Of a DNA stretch of 64,000 nt, positions 48,790 to 58,520 are shown one piece after another. The stretch is from Epiperipatus broadwayi. Lineage: Eukaryota; Onychophora; Udeonychophora; Euonychophora; Peripatidae. Position numbers and translations under genes: made by a program. The stretch lies in assembly GCA_028023455.1 (NCBI GenBank), contig JAQFVV010012398.1, positions 11,831,160 to 11,895,159 on the forward strand, written 5' to 3'. The notes beneath the pieces were generated by a model that saw nothing but the letters and a program-made list of their open reading frames with translations, had not been told where the DNA came from and did not search any database. Numbering within the stretch: position 1 is the first letter of the stretch; the number at the start of each line of letters is the position of its first letter.

Positions 48790-50175
48790 GCAAGTCTATC
48801 ATTCCAAATTTAACCCAGTAATCTGATCTCTAGTTTCTCTTTTCCACAAATCATTAGCACACTTTCTTATTTTAACCATTCATCTAATATGTGATGTCTT
48901 TCTATATCTTATACTAATTTTTGGGATCCAATTAAAAATTTCTATTGTCCATCTATTATCATCTCTTTTAGGAATATATCCACCCAAGCTCTTTTCCAGT
49001 CACAATTTTTTTGTGATATCAGCGATACATGTTTGTTTTCTCACTCATGATTTTTTTTCCAGTCTATTGTTATTTTTAACATATATCCTTCCATATTTTA
49101 TGCAATAGTCCAAGTCTCTGTATTCCTCTTCTGTTAAGTGTTGATATCTCAAATCATAAGTAAGAACTGATAAAACACATCTATTAAAAAAAATTCCTTA
49201 TCATATTTCCTTTTTAATATTAAGTTATTTTTAGCAAAAGCTCATCATTCAAATATAATTCTACGATTAATTTCATCCAGTATGTTTTTGTTTGTGTTAA
49301 TAATCTGATCAAGATATTTGTAATTGTTAACTTCTTCTAGTTTATGATTATTAATCTTTATTTTCTTCTGAGAAAAACTTTTTAGTATTCATCTGTAGTC
49401 CTTTTTCTACTTTCATTTGATAACTTTTCCAGTATTTTTTAAAGTTCTGAAACATTATTTGCAAAAAAAAACCCATGTCATCTGCAAAATCTAGATGTTT
49501 TAGATAATCTCCATTTATTTTTACTCCCTTAGTTTTTAATTTTAATACACAAAATACTTCTTCTAAAACTGCTGCTGTAAATAGTTTTGGTAATATAAAA
49601 TAATCCTTACATTTTTATAAATGTTCTTTCAAATACAACAATATCGTGGACTATATCTAAATGATTCAATGCTTTAATGACAATTCATATTCATTGGATC
49701 GTTCTATAACTTTCCTTAATTCTTGGGTGTTATCCACTGTGTTAAAACCATTTCTAAATCCAAGATTTCTAAAATAATTTCATTATTTCCTGAAGCTTTT
49801 CTCTTCATAGATTTTATTACAGATCTCACTCCATTTAAAATTTAGGACAATTCACAAGTTGTAATAATTGTAATATATATTTTGTTTTTTGTTCTTTTTT
49901 ATTACATAATTTCTTTTAGAACCCTTTCACGTATTTCACAATGTCATCTCTTATTTTTATTGTAGAAATGACTTTTCTTCTAATGGCAAGATGTTTTTTA
50001 ATAATTTTAGGGTTTTTATTCTCTTCTTAGGTTTTTCTTGCCAATTCTCAATTATTTTTTCATCTATCATTGTTAATTCTTTTCCCATATCATTTTACTT
50101 AAACTATATATCTGATTTCTCCTAATGGATCATTTTTAAAAAATTCCAATATTTTTCTTTTCTTCATATGTATGT
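48790..50175 (-). pseudogene. RTE/BovB-type LINE fragment, polymerase and tail
   Basis: Read on the minus strand from 50,175 downward. FRNGFNTVDNTQELRKVIE (about 49,770-49,710) is the 'GFRxGxSTxDH' block. About 49,600-49,480 contains PKLFTAAVLEEVF, VKINGDYLKHL and DFADDM, the intact FADD catalytic box, in one open run of about 39 codons. Then LQMNTKKF, YKYLDQIINTN and EINRRI (about 49,330-49,240), and finally DDNRWTIEIFNWIP (about 48,960-48,900) of the C-terminal tail. It is the same family type as the plus-strand element at 27.4-30.0 kb but an independent insertion. Stops and frameshifts make it inactive, and the endonuclease region is not recognisable. Confidence 0.8.
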
Positions 50176-50432
50176 TTTAAAATATACTGTGTTCTGAATG
50201 TCAAATACATAAGTATTTAAATGTTATTTACTATAATAGGTCAAAGTTGAAAGGAAAAGTAGAAATAAACAGACAAAAATTTGTATATATATATGAAAAA
50301 CAAAAACACAAGTTAAAACTTGCTAACGCTTGTATTTATGACAATAGATGGCGTTCTACCAAAAACACCATCAAGCGTGTTTGTTTACATAAACGTCAGA
50401 GCAAGCATTCACTATCTCTAACTTAATTTCCA

Positions 50433-50476
50433 CCTTCAGATCATGATTTCAAGCTATTTGCTATCGTCAGTGAAGG
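50433..50476 (-). ncRNA. Hammerhead ribozyme, type I minimal (array unit 1)
   Basis: Minus strand: helix I CCTTCA, core CTGACGA, helix II AGC/GCT (loop AAATA), GAAA, helix III ATC/GAT (loop AT), cleavage triplet ATC, helix I partner TGAAGG. Helix I is a perfect six pairs and helix III a perfect three. All invariant core bases are present. One departure from consensus: U opposite U at the first helix II position. Cleavage is predicted between ATC and TGAAGG and would release unit-length RNA from a minus-strand transcript of the array. Confidence 0.78.
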
Positions 50477-50831
50477 ACAGGAATAAGAAACTAGATCTAA
50501 ACACAAACTCTGAGTGTTTATGAAACAGTTTCTATTCAGCTTGCAAGCGTGAATCTTTTAGACACGTAATGTCTTCAAACTCAGCATAGCAAGCCAGATA
50601 GCTATATGGGTCTGATATCAGTTCAGCATCACCACATAGTAGAAGCCTCTGCAATATATATCATTGCAAGAAAGACCTCAAAGGTACATTTATGAAAAAC
50701 AAAAACACAAGTTAAAACTTGCTAATGCTTGTATTTATGACAATAGATGGCGTTCTACCAAAAACACCATCAAGCATGTTTGTTTACATAAATGTCAGAG
50801 CAAGCATTCACTATCTCTAACTTAATTTCCA

Positions 50832-50875
50832 CCTTCAGATCATGATTTCAAGCTATTTGCTATCGTCAGTGAAGG
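50832..50875 (-). ncRNA. Hammerhead ribozyme (array unit 2)
   Basis: Identical to the unit 1 motif. Lies exactly 399 bases downstream of it, so cleavage at both would free a 399-nt RNA. Confidence 0.78.
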
Positions 50876-51230
50876 ACAGGAATAAGAAACTAGATCTAAA
50901 CACAAACTCTGAGCGTTTATGAAACAGTTTCTATTCAGCTTGCAAGCGTGAATCTTTTAGACACATAATGTCTTCAAACTCAGCATAGCAAGCCAGATAG
51001 CTATATGGGTCTGATATCAGTTCAGCATCACCACATAGTAGAAGCCTCTGCAATATATATCATTGCAAGAAAGACCTCAAAGGTACATTTATGAAAAACA
51101 AAAACACAAGTTAAAACTTGCTAATGCTTGTATTTATGACAATAGATGGCGTTCTACCAAAAACACCATCAAGCGTGTTTGTTTACATAAACATCAGAGC
51201 AAGCATTCACTATCTCTAACTTAATTTCCA

Positions 51231-51274
51231 CCTTCAGATCATGATTTCAAGCTATTTGCTATCATCAGTGAAGG
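51231..51274 (-). ncRNA. Hammerhead ribozyme (array unit 3)
   Basis: As unit 1, but the core reads CTGATGA in place of CTGACGA. The change is at the one core position where any base is allowed, and here gives the commonest form. Confidence 0.78.
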
Positions 51275-51631
51275 ACAGGAATAAGAAACTAGATCTAAAC
51301 ACAAACTCTGAGCGTTTATGAAACAGTTTCTATTCAGCTTGCAAGCGTGAATCTTTTAGACATGTAATGTCTTCAAACTCAGCATAGCAAGCCAGATAGC
51401 TATATGGGTCTGATATCAGTTCAGCATCACCACATAGTAGAAGCCTCTGCAATATATATCATTGCAAGAAAGACCTCAAAGGTACATTTATGAAAAACAA
51501 AAAAAAACAAGTTAAAACTTGCTAATGCTTGTATTTATGACAATAGATGGCGTTCTACCAAAAACACCATCAAGCGTGTTTGTTTACATAAATGTCAGAG
51601 CAAGCATTCACTATCTCTAACTTAATTTCCA

Positions 51632-51675
51632 CCTTCAGATCACGATTTCAAGCTATTTGCTATCGTCAGTGAAGG
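51632..51675 (-). ncRNA. Hammerhead ribozyme (array unit 4)
   Basis: As unit 1, with the helix III loop changed from AT to GT on the minus strand. Pairing is unaffected. It lies 401 bases from the unit 3 motif because of a two-base length change in the A-rich start of the unit. Confidence 0.76.
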
Positions 51676-52138
51676 ACAGGAATAAGAAACTCGATCTAAA
51701 CACAAACTCTGAGCATTTATGAAACAGTTTCTATAAACTCAGCATAGCAAGCTAGCAAATAGCTTGAAATCATGATCTGAAGGTGGAAATTAAGTTAGAG
51801 ATAGTGAATGCTTGCTCTGACATTTATGTAAACAAACACGCTTGATGGTGTTTTTGGTAGAATGCCATCTATTGTCATAAATACAAGCGTTAGCAAGTTT
51901 TAACTTGTGTTTTTGTTTTTCATAAATGTACCTTTGAGGTCTTTCTTGCAATGATATATATTGCAGAGGCTTCTACTATGTGGTGATGCTGAACTGATAT
52001 CAGACCCATATAGCTATCTGGCTTGCTATGCTGAGTTTGAAGACATTACGTGTCTAAAAGATTCACGCTTGCAAGCTGCATAGAAACTGTTTCATAAACG
52101 CTCAGAGTTTGTGTTTAGGTCTAGTTTCTTATTCCTGT

Positions 52139-52182
52139 CCTTCACTGACGATAGCAAATAGCTTGAAATCATGATCTGAAGG
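52139..52182 (+). ncRNA. Hammerhead ribozyme (inverted unit)
   Basis: On the plus strand, a full copy identical to unit 1 in all core and stem positions. A second partial inverted copy starts at about 51,753 inside helix II and lacks the CTGANGA core, so it cannot fold as a ribozyme. Confidence 0.76.
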
Positions 52183-54229
52183 TGGAAATTAAGTTAGAGA
52201 TAGTGAATGCTTGCTCTAACGTTTATGTAAACAAACACACTTGACTTTGTTTTTGGTAGAACGCCGTCTATTGTCATATATATATACCTTTCGTGAAATA
52301 AAAATAATCATAGTAAAGTGTTAAGTAATTCTGGATTTAAAAATAAAATTTCATTATGAATAAACATTTAAAAGATCTAATAAATATTTTTATTGAATTC
52401 TGATTTTGAATTTAAAATCAAGCATGTTTCTGGTAATTGTAAAAAAAAATATTTATTTTTGAAGTCTTAATTAATGCTCTATCTAAGTAAAAACATATAG
52501 ATCACACTTTTGGTAAAATTTCAAAGTTGCTTCCAAAAGTAGCTTGTAATTAAAAGTGATTAGAGAGATAAGAATTTTTTTTAATTAATTGGTAAATTTT
52601 TATGTATGTAGAAATCTTTGTATATTACACTTTGATAAAAATTTTGAAGTTGCTTTCACAAGGATTAGAAAGATAAAAACAGTTTTTAAATTAGTGTTGT
52701 TGTCACCTTAGCAATCCAAGACTGTAAAAGATTTGAATAAAAAGATTATTTTAGTTTGGCTAGTAATTTTTTTGAAGAGAGTCTGGTTTTAATATTTTGA
52801 GAAGCAATTGGTAGACTAGCAGCTGGTTTCCAGAGTTATACAAATAACTACTATGGATGAGATGTAGCTGAAGTCAAGGCAGAAGATCCAGCTACAGTCT
52901 ATTGATTCACTGGGGGAGTTTAGATGCATCTAGAAGAAAGACCCACTTCTGTCTCTATAGCCTTAAATGTGGATAAGACAGCTGGCTGACATGAAGTATA
53001 TTTGGAACCAAATCAATGCCAAATTATCTGAATTATACCTCTGTCGATTATGAGAAGCCAGTCTACCAGCTTTCCCAAAGTCCATCATCTTGATGAAGAA
53101 ATTGTTATATGTATGCTGATGTATCTATATGCAGAGAAGCACAGGTAAATGTATATATGTAGCTGGTGAGTTCATTTAAAATCCTTAAAATGACTTAAAT
53201 TTATAACTAATAAAAACAAATGAATAAGTTGAGTCACACGTCTAAAAGAAGGGACATAGATGATTATATATATTTTTTATAAAGAAGTTATTTTAATATT
53301 TCTTAAAAAAGATTTTTTAAACCTATATTTTTAAATTTAAAGATGTTATAATTAATGGCAACCTGAAATAGTGATATAATTTAAAACAAGTAAATAATTT
53401 TGGTTCAGTTAAAAGAAACTTGCAAGAGTACTATTTTTAAAAATTTTATCTAATTAATCAATGAACAACTATTTGTCAAACAAAATTTGAATTTACATTT
53501 TTAAAAGAAAGAAAAAATTGATAATACTTTTTTTAAAAGGAAAAAAAAGGGACCTTATGAACCAGTGATGGCGAACCTATGGCACATGTGCCAGAGATGG
53601 CACATTCAAATTTTTTACTGGCATGCAAACTATTTATATATCAAAAGTTTCTTCAATATTTTTTTTTGTTGTTAAAATCTGTACTAATAAAAATTTACTG
53701 TAAACTAAAGGTAAAATCAATAAATATAATATATTAGAATTCAATGTACAATTGAACTCTGATTAGAAGCAATAAATTATGATATTTTAAGTCAAATAAA
53801 GTGATACCAGTATACTGTGGTATCATATTCTATAAACCTGTCAAATGATTCCAATAAAAGTAGAAAGTAAATTCAGAAAAATATTTTATAATTCTTTGAA
53901 ATAATTTTTTTCAAATCTAAAGTAAAAGTAATCAAATGTTTTTCTGACCTAATCTTTCTTCACCTAAACATGTTCACACCATTCATTTTTTAATGTAATC
54001 AAAATCGCAAACAAAGGAATGAAATGCGTAACCAATGCCATCAAATGACTTTTTTTTTTTGCTTAAAGTTTTGCTGTAAATGGATAATAATATATTTTAA
54101 CATGTAATAAATCTTTGATTTATAAAATTGTTAAAGCTCATTTAAATTTTTTTAAAAATAAATTTATCATTATATTAATTTGACTAATAAAAAATAAAAA
54201 ACAAAAATTATTAAGCAGTAGAGAATTTT

Positions 54230-55946
54230 AAATTGGTGGACTGATGAGTTCGGAATGATTAACAAAAACACCAGCACAGTGTGTATTTTACATTCTGGAA
54301 TAGTTATATTGAGAACATCATTGGTAAAATAGCATTATGAGACCAATTATAAATCCTGCTGTGAAAAAAGTAAAGATGAACAAAAAGAAATATTACCCAG
54401 ACATTTAAAAATATTAATATTCAATCAACTTCTATAATGAAATTTATCAAAAATCATTCAAATATAACTGCTGCTAGTTTTTTTTTATTTCAAATGTAAT
54501 TGCCACCATGGGAAACCTTTTAATGATGGAATACTTGGATGAAATGTATACCAGTTCTTTTTGAAAATTTGAAAATGAAGCAAAATTTATTCGCAGGATA
54601 AAAGATTTATCATTGGCTAGAAATACAGTTAAAGAAAGAATCCTGCAAATGTCTAACAACATAACTTACCAACAAAAAAGAGATATAAAATCTAGTTTAA
54701 TTTCTCTCTGCCTTGATGAAAGTACAGACATAAATGGATCGGCTCATTTGGCTATTTTTATTCGCTATTGTGTTGGGACTATTATCAAAGAATTGATCAG
54801 TTTAACCTCATTAGTACAACAACAAAAGGAATAGATATTTGCAACATAGATGTTGTCAAAATTGTATCAGTAACTACAGATGGTGCTTATGACTATTGGA
54901 CATTCAATTTTGGGTTTTCATTGCATTATACATCAGTCGGTTTTATGCACAAAGGCCAACTTTAAGCCACTGGATGATGTTATGAACATTGTGACTATGT
55001 ATCTACACATTGAGTGAGGTAAACTCAGTGTACTATGGTTTACTTATGTACACCAATGTCCAATGATTATGTTGAGGAAAAGTTCTTCAAAGATTCATTG
55101 ATTGTTTAGAAGAAATTAGACTGTTTTTACATAATGAGAAAATCATTGAAAAATATAATGAATGTTGAATGGCTTTCAAAACTAATGTTTTTTACTAATA
55201 CGTGTTCACACCTAAATGAATTAAATGTGAAACTGCAAGGTTATAATAAGACAATTATTGTCATGTTTGATTTGATCAAAGCATTTAAAGTTAAATTACA
55301 AATTTTTAACCATGATTTTATTTTTTACATCTTTAAATATTTTCCAAATCTAAAAAAGTTCTTGACTGAATTAGAATCTCATGAGTAAAATTGATGCAAG
55401 ACTTTTATGTTGTCTTTCAATCAATAATTGATAAATTTTCTTTAAGATTTACACAGTTCAGACAATTTTCAGAAATGTCAAAATTTATTTTATACCCAGA
55501 CATAATATAATATTAATGGATAGCCTCAAGTTGGAAATTTTTGAGTGACTTAATTTGAAAAATATGGAAATGTAATCAGTCAATTTTCAATCCAGTTCTA
55601 TATGGAATTAGAAATTTGTTGTCTTGAGGAATGAGTTAGAAACAATGGAAATGATCGATTATTGGATATATGTAAAAAGAATGCCGAAGAGGACATATTG
55701 ACTGCCTGGAATGCTATTCCTGAAATATTTAATTGGTTTAAAAAAATTAGCACTGCTATATTATCAATTTTTCCTTCTATGTATGCATGTGAATCATTGT
55801 TTTCAGGAATGAATTTAATTAAAGACAGTTCAAGAAATAGAATAACAGATGAATCTAATTCAGCATGTACATTATTAAAAATGACAAAATGTGAACCAGA
55901 TATAAAATATTTGGCATCCAATATACAACAGCAAAAATCTCATTAA
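54230..55946 (+). pseudogene. hAT transposase (ZBED/GTF2IRD2 type), frameshifted
   Basis: The block at 54,600-54,835 has LARNTVKERILQMSNNI and LCLDESTDINGSAHLAIFIR, where DESTD includes the first catalytic Asp. In another frame (54,790-54,960) TTTKGIDICN and VSVTTDGA carry the second Asp, and HYTSVGFMHKG (normally HCIIHQ..LCAK) follows. At 55,134-55,388 are MFFTNTCSHLNELNVKLQG and VMFDLIKAFKVKLQIF, with YFPNLKKFLTELES. At 55,662-55,946 the C-terminal dimerisation region reads ILSIFPSMYACESLFSGMN, with the third catalytic Glu in 'ACES', then RITDESNSACTLLKMT. Catalytic residues survive but at least four frame changes and stops separate the blocks. An N-terminal zinc finger is not clear. Confidence 0.88.
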
Positions 55947-56095
55947 ATAATATCTATTTATATTGATTTTATATGTTTATTTCCAAAATTTTGTTTTAAT
56001 TACTATTAATTTTTTACTATTACATTTCATTCAACTTGTGCTCTTCTAAATAAATATCATTCTCTTGTATTTAGCTTATTTAGAAGTTTTGTTTA

Positions 56096-56096
<1 letters not shown>

Positions 56097-56166
<70 letters not shown>
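56097..56166. repeat. ATT trinucleotide microsatellite
   Basis: About 23 uninterrupted copies of ATT inside the 3' part of the hAT, just after its transposase remnant. Confidence 0.97.
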
Positions 56167-56167
<1 letters not shown>

Positions 56168-58387
56168 TTGTTTTATAAATTTTTAAAAAACTGCAATAAT
56201 TAAGTTGTTTATATTTTGATTTAATAACTATTATAGCATCCCAATCATTCAATAAATATTCTTTGGAAATTTTTGGCATGTACAAGTAAAGAGGTTCGCC
56301 ACCACTGTTATAAACTAATATTTTTTTTAAAAAAAGAAAAAAAAAAGTTAACTATTATGATAGAATTTGATTCATATCATCTATATTTTTGTATACACAT
56401 GTATATGTATGAATTTTATATATTTTCGGTATTGAATTAATTAGGAAAAATACTATTATTGTGACAGGTTAAAATATAGAATATAAATATTGATGTGCAC
56501 ATGCATTCCTATGTGCACAATATATATTATTTCCAGAATTAATTGTATATTATAAAATTAATAATTTTATTGTGATAAATATGAAATATATAATGTAGAC
56601 ATAAGTGTGTGCCTGCAATTCTATACACGCACACATGTATGTTAAATATGTTATGTATTTTAAAAATTAATGTCATTTATTATTTTGACAATTTGAAAAT
56701 GACAACTAAGAATGTTTATTTTGCAACAAGTCAAATATTTTCAAAAATTTTGTGTGCATACATGTATGTGTGCATATATATATATATCAATGCTTGTCAA
56801 ATAGAACATATATATAAAATTTAATCATTTTTTTTTATAATTATTAAATGGCAATTGAAATATATTCATGTAATAGTAAAACGTGCCTCTGTACCCCTAT
56901 ATGGAACATATATGTAAACCATAATAGTATCCTGAATTTTGTGTATTAATAATGTAAGTCACCATGTGATATTTTTTTTATTGTATGTTAATCAAAATCA
57001 GAAGGCTTAATTTATATGTATAGCCATATTCTAGAAACCTTATTTCAATTTTTTTTCATTGTTATTAATAACTTTCTTTTCATTATTAAAATTATTCTAA
57101 TTGCATCATCGTCTTGATTACTGTAACAGTAATAGAGCTTGTCTTCTCTGAGCTAGATTTGTGCATAATGGCTAATATATGAATGGGGATGTGTATTAGT
57201 GCTTAAGGGGCATGCAGTATAATTGATATATCCTGGTTGGCGCATAAGATTATATTCTTTAAAGCCCCTGCACTATATTTTATTTTAGTTTAGTTTTATT
57301 AGAATTTATGTTTATAGTTGGCCAGTACATTAATGGTCCTAAGTGGCCAGAGCATCGATGATAATCATGTTTTAATATCACAGCATTATGTTTTTATGGT
57401 TGTGTATTCTGATGGATTACCACTTAGTTTGTGCATCCAAATTATGTTTAAGTAAATGCCCCAAGCTAGCAAAGGCTCAATAGTTGGCCTGGTCTACAGT
57501 AGACTCAATTCAATTCTAGTCACCAGATTGACTTGATTTATATTTTGTATTGTTTAAATTCAGCCACAAGATGAACTTTTGATTTATTGTATTGGTGTAT
57601 TATGATTGATCATTCATGATGATGAAAGGTTTCTTTAGAGTATTATACTTACTTTTATTATTGATGATGCTAGTTAAACTTAGTTATTATATTTTTAGCT
57701 GCTCTAAGGAGTTAGCTTGCTGATCTCTGAAAGATTTCAGGATCTTATACTCTCTTAGAATATATAACATTACTTATATATTTTTTGTACTTTATTACTT
57801 TTAATATCATTCTTTAAATCTCATTCCTTTAATATTCTTTAAATAGTAAAAATTACTTTAAGGTCTTACTTGTATTTTTAAAATTTATATTAATTTTAAT
57901 TTTAAAATTTTTGTATTTTGTACAAACCCGTTTTTCACCCCATCCTGTTACAATTCGTAATGATCAAATAATAAGATATAGCTGTTTCAAAATATTTAAA
58001 AAAATTATTCTAGCGATAGAATACCATTTAATATAGATTTTTATAATGTGACAACTTAAAATATTTTTCTCAACATCCAGGCCCTAACATTTTAGCATAA
58101 ATTTAGATTTATTTAAATAACAGAACAAACACACATTTATTTTGTCATTTTATTAGTATATAGCAAGTGAAAACTTTTTTAAAAGTAGTAGTGGAGTGCT
58201 TAGCGACATTCTAAGAGTGTTATGCTTTAAATTTTTTAAACACAGATTTTATTGGTTTTTGATTATATAAAGACGAATATATAGAATGAATTTGTTTACA
58301 ATATAAATTTAGTAATTATTATTTACCTTTAATATTTATAATAACTGAAACACAGGCTTGTTATATACCTGTGGCTATATATATGTA

Positions 58388-58520
58388 ATATAGGGTATAT
58401 GAGCACAGACTTTCACACCACCCACCTCTCTCCACTCTATCTAATAACACTGATACACCTAAACACATATATGCTGAAAAGATAAATAATCACCAATATA
58501 CGTATTTCATGCTAAACCAT
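58388..58520. repeat. Dispersed repeat R2, copy 2
   Basis: Same orientation as the copy at 30,482. Runs from AGGGTATATGAGCAC to TATTTCATGCTAAA. The flanks do not match, so the shared unit is confined to about 130 bases. Confidence 0.75.

Larger units (their letters stand above)
50293..52277. repeat. Tandem array, 399-bp units, with hammerhead ribozymes; direct then inverted
   Basis: Direct units start at 50,293, 50,692, 51,091 and 51,490 (ATGAAAAACAAAAA), period exactly 399 for the first three and more than 97% identical by eye. The fourth unit is truncated at about 51,752. There the array flips, and about 1.3 inverted units run to about 52,277. Each unit carries a hammerhead motif on its minus strand, and a stretch reading TGCTGAACTGATATCAGACC 5' of it on that strand. 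No meaningful protein frame is present. The whole array interrupts the long repeat copy 2. Layout and unit size fit Penelope-like element derivatives or animal retrozymes. Confidence 0.93.
53563..56307 (+). mobile_element. hAT transposon with target duplication
   Basis: Left end CAGTGATGGCGAACCTATGG and reversed right end CAGTGGTGGCGAACCTCTTT are matching hAT terminal repeats. The flanks TTATGAAC (53,555-53,562) and TTATAAAC (56,308-56,315) are an 8-bp target duplication with one mismatch. The interior carries a broken transposase. The element interrupts copy 2 of the long repeat, so it is younger than that duplication. An ATT microsatellite lies at 56,097-56,166. Confidence 0.92.
50244..57958 (+). 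repeat. Unclassified long repeat, copy 2 (split by two insertions)
   Basis: Begins at AGTTGAAAGGAAAAGTAG as does copy 1, is broken at about 50,285 by the hammerhead array, resumes at about 52,285, is broken again by a hAT (53,563-56,307) and ends at CCCATCCTGTTACAAT near 57,955. Without the insertions it is about 3.0 kb. The best preserved block is 57,125-57,958, which includes GTAATAGAGCTT and TATGAATGGGGATGTGTAT as in copy 1. No coding content was recognised. Confidence 0.75.

Noticed and set aside
54238-54262. CTGATGAG sequence as another hammerhead core
   Set aside because: No GAAA with a flanking helix II and helix III follows within the needed distance. It lies inside hAT coding remnants.
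46710-57958. The repeated 0.8 kb blocks at 46.7 and 57.1 kb as the two LTRs of one retrotransposon
   Set aside because: The similarity continues for more than 2 kb on the 5' side, the intervening DNA has no gag or pol, and the ends do not form a TG..CA pair with a target duplication.
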